Assembly (NCBI GenBank): GCA_037952775.1
Contig: JBANAY010000004.1
Span: forward strand, 248,001-312,000
Source: Clonostachys chloroleuca
Taxonomy: Eukaryota; Ascomycota; Sordariomycetes; Hypocreales; Bionectriaceae
Direction of reading: 5' to 3'
DNA: 64,000 nt
The position numbers and the translations under genes are program-made. Position 1 is the stretch's first letter; every line of letters starts with the position of its first letter. This document shows, one piece after another, positions 33,849 through 43,817 of this stretch. The notes below the pieces were generated by a model, which searched no databases, was not told the DNA's origin, and worked only from the letters and a program-made list of their open reading frames with translations.

Positions 33849-36093
33849 CTATGCAGTAACACCTCCGCTGTTCTTCTGCCTGGGCTCACTCGCCGCCTCG
33901 AAGACTCCGTCGCCGTGGCGCCACACGCCCTGGACGGCACTGAGACCGGGAGCCACGTATCTGATGTTGTGACCTCTCTCTACCAGACTGTCCACAGTCG
34001 AGTTGTCGAACGCATACTCAACCAGGACATGGTTTGGCATGAGCTGGTCGTGCAGCCTGGGCTCGCCGATGGCCTCCGTGAGCGACATGCCGTGCTCGAG
34101 GGTGTGCCAGAGGGCCAGCGCCGTGGACGAGATTATGCGGGAGCCGCCCGCGGCGCCGACCGTCGCCAGCAGGGTGCCGTCCGGGAGCGCGGCGATGACG
34201 GGGGTGATGGACGAGAGGGGCCGCTTGTTGGGGCGGACGAAGTTGGCTTCCGAGGGCTCGAAACCAAACTCGTTGCGGACGCCGGGGATTGAGAAGTCGT
34301 TCATCTCATTGTTACTGTGCGCTCGGGGGGTTAGGAGGGCTTGTCTTATTGACTTGCCTTATTGCATTTCGGGGGTGAGATAGTGATGGCTTACATGATG
34401 ACGCCAGTCTCTGGATCCATGATCTGAGCACCGAAAAGAAGGTTGACAGTAGTGGTGAGGGATGTTGCCATCCCAGAATGGTCCGCGGTGGAGATGTGAG
34501 AAGTCCCATGGGTGTCTGTGGTGTAGATCTTGAGAGGGTCGTATTCCGTGACTGGCAATGTCTGGTTGTCTAAGATGCGGTTGCGGATGTCCCTGGCGTT
34601 CTTGTCGCTGATCATCTGGGACTGGAAGCTGTTCATATGGTCGACAAAGCTCGGGTCGCCCAGCTGAAGCCGAGCACTGTATGCGAAGCGCATGGATTCG
34701 ACGAGGCGGTGGGTGGTCAGGTCGACATCTTGCCAATCTTCCAGGTCATACTGCTCCATGGTCTTTAGGATGCTGAGACACACGGCGCCGCCAGCCGGGG
34801 CGCCGATGCCGTGGAGATCCACGCCTCTGTAGGAAACCTTGGAAACGTCCCTGGAGATGACCTGGTAGTTCTTCAGGTCGTCGAGAGTCATGGTACCGTT
34901 TGTTTCCTGGATGATGGCGATCATGGACTCGGCTATGAATCAGTGGTTAGTTTCAAGTGCCAACAGCTCTGGCCATGTCTCGACATACCAATCTGTCCGG
35001 TATAGAACGCATCTGCGCCATGCCTGGCAATCGTTTCTAAGGTCCTGTTATAAAAGTCAGTCAGGAGCCCAAGGAAGCCAGGAGGAAGAGATGACTGACT
35101 TCGCGTAGCGCTTCCGGGTCATGGTTTCACCAACTTCCAAAAGCTTTCCTGGGCGAGTGTTAGAGTATTATACGGAGACACAGGAATATTAGGGTCTCAA
35201 ACCATTTGGAGCGAAGTCTTCAGCCCATACAGGGTCATCGACAAGAAATCCGGGACCGTCGCTGGTAGCTCTATGACAATACCTGACGAAATCCTCCGAG
35301 ACTGCAATGGGAATATGTTAGCAAAAACCCTACCATCGCAGGCAGTGATCCGAAACTCACCTTTGAAGCCATCTCTTGCCACTCGAATAGCACCCTCCAT
35401 GACGACATCCCATGGCAGGCTCTAAATTCATACAACATTAGCGAGAGCCGGCGGAATTTGCGAACCGCGTGAGACTCACGCCGTATTTCTTATGGGTGTA
35501 CTCGAGACCTCGGACCTCGCTCGGTACGCCGGCCGAGAGACCCCCATAGACGCTTCCCGCGATGTTACCCTGGTACATGTCCTGGAAGGCCGCAGCTGGG
35601 GCGGACTCTCTGAAGTCGATGGCCTCGTAGTTGCCCTTGGCATCTCGAACAAGCACAAAGCCTCCGCCGCCAATGCCGGAGTGGTACATGCCAATCACGC
35701 CAACACAGAATGTTGTACCGACGAGTGCGTCAACAGCATTGCCCTATGTTTCTTGTTAGTGAACAAGTAAGCGTAGCTAAGAAAAAGTATCTGGGGAGCG
35801 GATGGGAAAGGTAGGTACACATACCCCTCTGGCAAGGAGATCTCTGCCAATGGTGCTACACTCGATGGCCTCACTGGCCACTCCCCCAATAAAGTCGGGA
35901 GAGATGTTATTCTGGTAGACGAAGCCCGGGTTGAGCGCCGCACCTAGCGACAGGCCATGGTGGAGGGATGCTGCCAACAACAGACGGACGGCATGGTTCA
36001 ACACCTGTGATATTGCTACATGGATCGGCGAGACCAGGGTTAGTTGGGAACAATTGGCCGCGGGAGCTTCTAGCTTGCTGTTCACTCACGCAT
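33849..36093 (-). CDS. ggt1: Gamma-glutamyltranspeptidase
   Basis: Nine exons are inferred: 36090..36093, 35825..36015, 35480..35743, 35361..35421, 35203..35301, 35100..35148, 34989..35044, 34395..34932 and 33849..34314. They splice in frame to 575 residues. Family blocks are clear: GGNAVDALVGTTFCVGVIG, HSGIGGGGF, IDFRESAP, GLSAGVPSEVRGLEY, and GAPAGGAVCLSILK. The catalytic threonine is T385 in DTHGTSHIS, where the precursor self-cleaves. TTTVNLLFGAQ and the GGSRIISST block near the end follow. Family knowledge: it hydrolyses glutathione or transfers its glutamyl group, and is usually secretory or vacuolar. The N-terminus is hydrophobic (NHAVRLLLAASLHHG), fitting a signal sequence. The first exon is tentative because only ATGC would be coding there. 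It is divergent to trm2. Confidence 0.88.
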
Positions 36094-37144
36094 CCTGTCC
36101 TAATACAGCCTTGAGTGGGAAAGAGAGACGTAGCCCTACACACTCACACTCACACTCACTCAGCTTATCGTTCCGATTGTCGGAGACGGATAGATAGACA
36201 CGATGCTCTGCTGCGCACGTCTTAGCCTTGCAGGATGATGAAATGAGAGCAGCCAGGCTTCCCTTCCTCCAGTGTAAGACCAGCAGCAGAAATCACAAGA
36301 CCGGCGTCCGGGTAGGGAGGACAAACGGGGACAGCTCGGGTCACAAGACAACAGTAGTAATATATTATCTAGGGACGGGTGTGTCTTATCTCCTCCCTAA
36401 TAATACACACACACAAAGCAGATCCCGGCACATGAATCGCCGTCTCCAGTAATTGGCAGCCTTCCGCAGCCAATCAGCACCGCGGCCGATTCGCCATCTG
36501 CGGAGCGGATCGTCAATTTCGGTCGGGCATCGTGAAGACCGCGCCACGGTAATGAAGGCACGTTGTGCGTTTTATGTTCAATTTATAGGTGGCTCTGGGG
36601 GAAATCTAAGTTTCCTGGGGAAGATTTCCACCGTTGGCACCATTATCTGCATGTACCTCTTACCGAGCAAGCCGCGAGGGAACAGCCAGTTACGGCAACC
36701 CGATAAGATGCTCCCCGACGAGTCACCTGGACTAGAGCAAGGTGAGGTACCTAGGTAGGTCAGCCCATAGCGACAGATTGAAGCTAGCAATCCTACTGCT
36801 GGTATGTAGGAGATCGGTATTGATCCTACAGTCCATTATTCTCCATCATAAATCTATCTAGAACTTGAGCAAGGAACTCGGTCTGTACCTAACGGAAGTA
36901 TCGCCAATTGATAAGGTACAAGGTACATCCAAAAGAAGGCTTCCCCAAATCTGGCATTTTGCACTCCAGCCAATGAGCGGAATCCTCAATACAATTACCA
37001 TGCACTTGGAACCGCAGCCCCATAATTTCTGAAGTACGTACTGGGTTCATACCAAAAAAAAAAAGTTTCGAGAAGAAAGATGATCGATGAGCAACTGTAC
37101 ATACTGGCATCTAAGTATCGCCGATAAACAAAGCCAGCACCTCA
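36094..37144. promoter_or_regulatory. Divergent promoter region between the GGT gene and trm2
   Basis: About 1.05 kb with no gene. A CACTCA-type microsatellite lies at 36139..36161. On the GGT strand it is a string of GTGAGT words. A run of 11 A is near 37055, close to the trm2 start. Confidence 0.5.
36139..36161. repeat. CACTCA-type short tandem repeat
   Basis: About three and a half imperfect copies of CACTCA/CACACT in the GGT leader region, roughly 50 bases upstream of the inferred start codon on the minus strand. Confidence 0.8.
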
Positions 37145-38935
37145 ATGCGATTGCTTAGACTTCCCCTAAGACTCACTCCCTACCGAATTTCTTCATATTC
37201 AGTAGCTGCAACAGCTAGCCCTTTCACTTTCCCGAAGCGTCAAGCTTCTTTGGTCTCAGGGCCATCTATGGCATCTGCGATGGCTTCATCCCAACCTGGA
37301 ACAGCGGCTCAGGCCAACGGCAATTCACGGCCGCCAAAGAGAAATTTTGATGGCCCAAATAGAAAATGGAAGCCAAAGAAGACTAAGCGGGAGAAGAACA
37401 TCACAGAAGGTTCCTCGGAAGATATTCTGAGACTAGATATCAAGGCGCTCTTGGAATCCCGGAAATCCCAGCCTGCTAATGGTGCAGAGGCCGGCCATGA
37501 AGGCGCTGAAGGCGCTGAGACCAATGGCCCAGCTCAATTGGATCTCCCAGAGGAGGGGACTGAGACTGAAGTGGAAGTGCTGGAGCTTTCCTCAACAGGT
37601 GACGGCCTCGCTATGCGCCCCGGCTCCGATCAGGTCTATGTTGTCCCCTTCACTGTCCCTGGCGACATCGTTAGAGTCAAGGTATATCGCCACATGCTGC
37701 GCGATAACATGACCCAAGCCGACTACATCTCCATCGCCAAGCCGTCGCCGCTTCGCGATGACTCACGGATCAAGTGCAAGTACTTCTCGCAGTGCGGCGG
37801 CTGCCAGTTCCAGATGCTCGACTACCCCGAGCAGCTGAACTTGAAGAAGCGGGTGCTTGAAAAAGCCTACCAAAATTTCTCCAACCTCCCTACAGAGCTC
37901 GTACCAACCATCCAGGATACCATCGGCAGCCCCCTACAATACGGATATCGCACTAAGTTAACACCACACTTTGATGGCCCCCCAGGGTTCAGACCCAGCA
38001 AAGGCGGGAAGAATCCCCGCGCGTCCTTTGAGACATGTCCAGACATCGGCTTCATGCTCAAGGGGAGGCGGAAAGTCATCGATATCGAAGAGTGCCCTAT
38101 TGGCACGAGTGCTGTCAACCTAGGTATGACGAGGGAGAGGGAGCGGATGAAGAAGGAATTCAAGAACTACAACCGTGGAGCCACAATCCTACTCCGCGAG
38201 AACACAAACCGCCATAGCAAAGACAGCACAGACGCCCCCCAAGAGGGCCAGACTCCTCCGTGCACCGTGAGGACAGAGACCGACAACTTCGTCGACATCA
38301 AGACCTGCGAGACCGACCACAAAGCCACCACCACCGAATACATCGACAACTACACCTTCACCAACCCCGCAGGCTCCTTCTTCCAGAACAACAACTCCAT
38401 CCTCCCCAAATTCACCGCGTACATCCGCGACCGCATCCTCCCTCCCCTAGATGCCGACAAGGGAAACATCAAGTACCTCATCGACGCCTACTCCGGCTCT
38501 GGCCTCTTCACCATCACCATGTCCTCCGTCTTCCAGCACTCGACGGGCATCGACATCGCGGCAGACTCCATCGCCTCGGCCCGCCAGAACGCCTCACTCA
38601 ACGGGCTCAACGAGGACCGCTGTAGCTTCATCGCCGCCGACGCCGGCGAGCTCTTCAAGAACATCAGGTACAACGCGGACGAGACCGTCGTGGTGCTCGA
38701 CCCGCCGCGCAAGGGCTGCGACGCCGACTTCCTCGGGCAGCTCACGCGGTTCGGCCCCAAGCGGGTCGTCTACGTCAGCTGCAACGTGCACACGCAGGCC
38801 CGCGACGTGGGCGTTCTCGTCAGGGGCGAGGGGGAGGGCCGTAGGTATGAGATGGAAAGCTTGGTTGGTTTTGACTTTTTCCCCCAGACCGGGCATGTGG
38901 AAGGCGTCGCTATCCTCAACCGGGTTGAAGAATAA
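37145..38935 (+). CDS. trm2: tRNA (uracil-5-)-methyltransferase Trm2
   Basis: A single exon of 596 residues. The first 45 residues are Arg/Ser/Thr-rich without acids (MRLLRLPLRLTPYRISSYSV...), like a mitochondrial presequence. The next ATGs are at 37268 and 37280. A basic region (KRNFDGPNRKWKPKKTKREK) precedes a TRAM-like beta domain (VVPFTVPGDIVRVKVY). The cysteine motif KCKYFSQCGGCQFQ follows. The RumA/TrmA-type methyltransferase domain has NPAGSFFQNN, the SAM loop LIDAYSGSGLFTI, VVLDPPRKGCD, and the nucleophile region VVYVSCNVHTQARD. Expected reaction: SAM-dependent formation of 5-methyluridine at position 54 of tRNA. The acidic Glu-rich stretch at residues 120-150 is a linker. Confidence 0.93.
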   Translation: MRLLRLPLRLTPYRISSYSVAATASPFTFPKRQASLVSGPSMASAMASSQPGTAAQANGNSRPPKRNFDGPNRKWKPKKTKREKNITEGSSEDILRLDIKALLESRKSQPANGAEAGHEGAEGAETNGPAQLDLPEEGTETEVEVLELSSTGDGLAMRPGSDQVYVVPFTVPGDIVRVKVYRHMLRDNMTQADYISIAKPSPLRDDSRIKCKYFSQCGGCQFQMLDYPEQLNLKKRVLEKAYQNFSNLPTELVPTIQDTIGSPLQYGYRTKLTPHFDGPPGFRPSKGGKNPRASFETCPDIGFMLKGRRKVIDIEECPIGTSAVNLGMTRERERMKKEFKNYNRGATILLRENTNRHSKDSTDAPQEGQTPPCTVRTETDNFVDIKTCETDHKATTTEYIDNYTFTNPAGSFFQNNNSILPKFTAYIRDRILPPLDADKGNIKYLIDAYSGSGLFTITMSSVFQHSTGIDIAADSIASARQNASLNGLNEDRCSFIAADAGELFKNIRYNADETVVVLDPPRKGCDADFLGQLTRFGPKRVVYVSCNVHTQARDVGVLVRGEGEGRRYEMESLVGFDFFPQTGHVEGVAILNRVEE

Positions 38936-39032
38936 GGCGCCGATATAGATCTAGATATTCCTAATATGAGAGAGGACCGAAGATAAAAACGATGCAAAAT
39001 GAAATGTCTCTGTCTTGATGCTATTCTTATTC

Positions 39033-41229
39033 TTATGTCTGACCAAGTAACGTTTTAAGGGCTTGCACAGTGATCTGCAACACCTCGGGCCGCCTGCTCT
39101 TCTTTAAACACTCCTTCATCACCTCCACGCCGTCCTCCTCCTTGACCTTCTCCTGCGCCTCCACACCCGTCTTGCCCTCCGCAGACACCATGTTGTGAAT
39201 CGTCACCACGCCGCGGTGCCTCAGATCCTCGTTGTCGTCGACGCACATGCCCAGGATGACCTTGACGCCGCGCTCCCGCATGACGATGCAGCGCACGACC
39301 GACTCGAACCCAGTCAGCGACGCAAGCGCTCCGCCCGCCGCGCTGCGCGTCCCCTCGTCCTCCGCGTCGGCGAGGGCGAGGAGGATGTGGAGGCGGTTCT
39401 TGGCCTGCGAGCTCTCGTCTGCGTACAGGGCTACGCCCTCTGGGGCCTGCATGAGATTACACACCAGCTCGACGGCGGCTTTGGACACGTATGCGTTGGA
39501 GGAGAGAAGCTGCTCCTCTATTTGTGGCCAGGCCGAGCGGATAATAATACGGCGTGTGTCCTCATCATCCAGGGATGCGAGGTTGGTCAGGGCCATGAGA
39601 CTCTCAAAGGACGGGAGGAGATCACGGCGGTCGGCCGCTGGGTCGGGGGGAGGATGGCAACAAGAGGACGGACGGCGACGCTGACGCCGCTGGCCCTATT
39701 GCCGCCGAATACGAGGGCGGGGTTTGTGCTGATGAGGATTCTGGCAAGAGCCTGGGCAGCCAGACGCCGGGGAGGGTCCTCGGATTCCGGGAGCGCTGCC
39801 CAGCAGGCGAGGAGGAGTTTAACGGCGCCCTGCTGGGCCAGCTGCCCGCGGATGGTCTTTGTCACGGCCAGGGAGTGGACAATGGACACAGTCAGAGCTA
39901 GAGCGGCAGGAGAGCTATGCTTGCTTTGCGCAACAAGAACTGGAACGATTCCTGCATTAAAGACAGCCTTGCACCTTCGAGATACACGATCATCTTCATT
40001 CAAAGGATCCGGCTTCCCTTGTTTGCCAGCCGCGTTCGCGTACGCCTTCAACTGATTCATCTTCTTGTCCTCTTCCGAAAGCACAGGCAGGTACCGTGTA
40101 AGATTGACAAAAATGCTAAGAGATCCATAGGCCGTCGTTGATCTGGGCTTTGCTTGTGATAAGACTTGAACCAGATGTTTCAAAAGTTTCTCGTTGTCGA
40201 TAATGCTCTCCTTGACCGACGATTGCAGAGAGGCGTAGGCCAAGCCTTCAATAGAGTGCTGACGGGAGTGATCCTCGTCCTTGAGGATCATGTTGGTGAA
40301 GAGGTTGGAGAGATCCTCGATACTTGAAACTGCATAGTCGACTTTCGGTTGGTTTGGATCAGCCCCCGCCGGCTTGGTCGGAACAGCCTTGAATCTAAGT
40401 CAGTCAGCTATCGACAACTAAATAGACAAATAAATCTGCCCCTTCAGAATCGAAGACAAGTTGGCGCTGGTTGACCTACCCTCAGTTTCGCTAGAATGAC
40501 GGCTGCTAGGTTCTGGACCTGTTCCGAGTGCCTCCTCATGGAAATAGAGCCACCTTCGCTCTGAACATTGGGGTCGTTATTCATACTGCGGACCACCTCC
40601 GTCGGTTCCTGGTCGACTACTTCCTCCAGCCACTCGACACAGTACTTCTGGATGGCCTCTCGGCAATGTTGATTCATGGATGCGGCGTTCAGCATCTCCA
40701 GGCAAGCGGTTTCCACCTTGCGACTCTTCCATTTCCGTCTCATAAGTGGAGCAAGAGACGCGAGGAAACCCTCACTAAGAAACAGTTCGGTAGTCAGATC
40801 CGGGACTATCGGGAATGTAGCTGCGGCTACACAGAAAGCGACAATGTAGTCATCATATGTGCCTCTCTTGACACGATCAAAGAAGAACGCAGATAGAGCC
40901 TTTGCACCATCCTGGCCTGCAGCTTTGAGGTAGGCTGAGGTGGTGAGGATGGCATGGCTGCGGACGACATCTTCTTGCCTCATGTCTAGATAGCAGAGAA
41001 CGGTGTCGACACAGTCGCCATCAATAAGTTTGCAGATACTCTGGTGATTTTTGTTCTTTGTTTGGGCCTCTGCGTCGTCGTTGAGCAGGCGGGTGAGTTC
41101 ATCGAGATCCCTGCACGTCTCATCATCCTCGCGCCCACCTTCCATCAATCGCGCAAGCAGAATCAGAGTCTGGTCCTCCAGAGTGGCCGATGGGCCCGTC
41201 CGCTGGAGCGTCTCAGCTACAGACGCCAT
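39033..41229 (-). CDS. she4: She4/Cro1/UNC-45-family myosin chaperone, with a one-base frameshift
   Basis: Two exons, 40480..41229 and 39033..40387, joined across a 92 bp intron (GTAGGT...AAG). The ATG at 41229 (MASVAETLQRTG) is the first in frame. The protein is helical throughout, with the central UNC-45 region (QHSIEGLAYASLQSSVKESI, YGSLSIFVNLTRYLPVLSEE, LVFGGNRASGV) and C-terminal armadillo-type repeats (ESLMALTNLASLDDEDTRRI, AAVELVCNLMQAPEGV). After VRPLVAILPP the frame is lost. It resumes one base earlier with DPAADRRDLLPSFESLM. The break lies at the six-G run 39645..39650, where seven would keep the frame. With one base restored the length is 701 residues. Family knowledge: this chaperone folds type I and V myosin motor domains, needed for endocytosis and polarised growth. 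Confidence 0.88.
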
Positions 41230-42121
41230 GGTAGAAGTGTAGCAAACTTTTGAAAGGGGGTTGCGTCTGGCTAAGACTCTGGTACTGGATATAAAAGGAG
41301 CATACACTAGAGAAAAAGGAAAGAAAGCCACTAAGCACCAGGAGCGCGATGTGGAATGCCCGTGAGTAATATGACAAGACCAATAAAACCAGGAGAAAAT
41401 GGGTATTCAGGACGCTGAGGGGATTAGGTATTAAAAGACCAGGTTTGCTGGCAGGAGGGATGTGCGGAGAGAATATTCCAGCAGCCAGAGGGGTTTACAC
41501 CATCAAAGTAACATGTAGGATGTATCACTCAGTGATGGCATCCAATGAAGATCTGCGAGAGCTAAACGAGCTGTCAAGGGTTCTCTTATCGATCAGCCTT
41601 ATCAGTGCCACCAGCACCCTCTGCCAGCGGACCAGCCAGCTGAGGGGAGCAGTCAGCAGTGCAGAGCCCCGCCATGGGTGCTGCATTCTTGCGTCACAGA
41701 TGATAATCGCCGCACGTAATAGCCTGCTTTGCTGCCTACCCTGTACCCTTGACTAGGCACCGGGGGTGGTACGTGCCGATGCGATCTCGAATCGCAAGAC
41801 GTGACTTCGCGCCGTGAATTTTAAAGTGACTGACACGCGCTAGTTCGCCCATCTCCATCAGAAAGTCCAGCATTGCGATACCGCTGAAGAATTCCACACC
41901 ACCCAACCCAACCACTATATTTCATAGAATATCGTCGAAACGAATCATTTGTGTCCTTGATTTTCTCACGACGTCATGCTTCACTAAGAAGACCGCCAAA
42001 ACTATCGATTGGTTACACAGCCTAGGAGCGAGTCATCCCAGGCTCAACCTCCCCATCCAACTCCCACGCAAAGCGACCTCGTAGCTGTGTTCGCACATGA
42101 CTTGAGTGTTAGGCACTCAGC
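41230..42121. promoter_or_regulatory. Divergent promoter region between she4 and tfb4
   Basis: About 890 bp between divergent start codons. No conserved frame and no obvious TATA box. A C/A-rich leader precedes tfb4. Confidence 0.45.
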
Positions 42122-43195
42122 ATGGATGCCGTCGATGTGTCGGACCACTACGAGGTCACAACCTCCGAAGAGACCCCTTCACTCCTCTCCATCGTCCTCG
42201 ACACCAACCCGAGAGCTTGGGCTGCCCTGGGCAATGTCCTGCCTCTGTCCAAGGCGATAGCTAACATTCTCGTCTTCGTCAACGCCCACCTCGCCTTTAG
42301 CAACTCGAACCAGGTAGCCATCTTCGCCGCACACGTAAACCGGGCTGTATGGCTCTATCCCTCCCCACCCACGGCGAAGAAACCGACGGACACCTCGGGC
42401 GATGTCCAGATGCAAGATGCCTCGACGAGCGCTCCGCCTGGCTCGGCAAACAAATTTCCCCAGTTCGCCCAGATCGAGGCAGCAGTGCTCGCGTCATTAC
42501 GGAAACTCACCGACGAAACGACCGGGGAGGATCTCGAGACCACCACGACACAGCTATCAGGGGCCTTGACGCTCGCCCTCTGCCATATCCACAAGGCTTC
42601 ACAACAGCTCAGTGCCGCTGGAACTAACCTCGAGGACCATACCAAGTCCAGCGCGGCAACCAATCCGATGAAAGGCCGTATCCTCGTCATTTCTGTCTCC
42701 GACTCGGAGCCGGCCCAGTACATCCCAACCATGAACGCCGTGTTTGCGGCCGCGCACTCCCAAATAGCCATTGATACCCTCTCTCTGTCCGGCGACTCTA
42801 CCTTCCTGCAGCAAGCGTGCTTCAACACAAACGGGACCTTCCTGGCCGCCTCGAACCCACAGGGCCTGCTCACCTACCTCATGTTCGGCCTCATCGCTGA
42901 CACCGAGGCCCGTCAGTCTCTCATCCCCGCCACCCATGACAAGGTGGATTTCCGCGCGGCCTGCTTCTGCCACGGCAAGGTCGTCGACACCGGTTTCATC
43001 TGCTCCATATGTCTGAGTATATTCTGCGAGGTGCCGGAGAACACCGAGTGCCTGACCTGCGGTACCAAGCTCGCGTTGGGCAACTATGGCGCCAAGCCAG
43101 CCGTCATCCCCAGGAAAAAGAAGAAGAAGAAGAAGATCGTCAACGGCACCCCTCGTGAAGATACAGGTAGCGGCGCTGGTACGCCGCGCCCCTGA
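42122..43195 (+). CDS. tfb4: TFIIH core subunit Tfb4 (p34)
   Basis: A single exon of 357 residues. The von Willebrand A-like domain starts SLLSIVLDTNPRAW, with ILVFVNAHLAFSNSNQVAIF, ALTLALCHIHK, ILVISVSDSEPAQYIPTMN and IDTLSLSGDSTFLQQACF. A C4 zinc-binding motif follows near the end (CFCHGKVVDTGFICSICLSI, then CEVPENTECLTCGTKL). The end is a Lys-rich tail (IPRKKKKKKKIV). Domain order and length match Tfb4/GTF2H3. Family knowledge: Tfb4 pairs with Ssl1/p44 in the TFIIH core, needed for promoter opening and nucleotide excision repair in the nucleus. A Pro/Ala/Ser insert at about residues 84-110 separates two conserved blocks. Confidence 0.95.
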   Translation: MDAVDVSDHYEVTTSEETPSLLSIVLDTNPRAWAALGNVLPLSKAIANILVFVNAHLAFSNSNQVAIFAAHVNRAVWLYPSPPTAKKPTDTSGDVQMQDASTSAPPGSANKFPQFAQIEAAVLASLRKLTDETTGEDLETTTTQLSGALTLALCHIHKASQQLSAAGTNLEDHTKSSAATNPMKGRILVISVSDSEPAQYIPTMNAVFAAAHSQIAIDTLSLSGDSTFLQQACFNTNGTFLAASNPQGLLTYLMFGLIADTEARQSLIPATHDKVDFRAACFCHGKVVDTGFICSICLSIFCEVPENTECLTCGTKLALGNYGAKPAVIPRKKKKKKKIVNGTPREDTGSGAGTPRP

Positions 43196-43817
43196 GCATA
43201 GACTTCCATATCATGTCTTACCTATATATTATATTATTGGAGGGAGGGATTTAGCGGGATGTCTGCAAGGCTAAGTCAACTTTTCAAAGAAATGATCGTT
43301 CTTAGCCAAGCCTTGTACATGGAGTCAAGACTTTACATAAAAGTACGAAGTCTAGACAGTGCACCTACATATCTCCTCCATGTGTATTGACTCCATTTCT
43401 TTGGGGGCCAATGCAATAGGGAGGAGCTCAGCAAAGATAATCACATCAAATGCTGCATCTTGGCTATGCTGGCTAGTTATTTCATCGTATGGGCTATGCA
43501 CGGGCCCTTAATGGAGCGCCGAGTGTGTTTTCAAGCAAAATAAAGGAGTAAAGTCAAAGAATGAGAAAATGATAATAGGTTATCCAGCACCATTCTAAGA
43601 ATACATGCTTTCCATTTTTGTTTAGGGACAACTGCAGGCTAAAGAGTTTTGTGCAATCTAATCCTGCCTGGGCCACTATCTCATGTGCCTGGACAGTTCG
43701 TTGTTTTGGCAATATAAATTCAATGTCCACGTAGAGGGCTAAGTATAATTCTGTTTCCAGGAGGTGACCCACAATCAAAGATTAATTGTGAGCTGCTGAA
43801 GGAGCGTAATCGCTTGC
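43196..43817. other. Convergent 3' intergenic region
   Basis: About 620 bp between the 3' ends of tfb4 and the taspase gene, moderately AT-rich. No gene is seen. Confidence 0.5.

Noticed and set aside
39195..40055. 286-codon open frame on the plus strand
   Set aside because: It is antisense to the She4/UNC-45 chaperone gene, and its Arg/Ala/His-rich composition is what reverse reading of GC-rich coding sequence gives.
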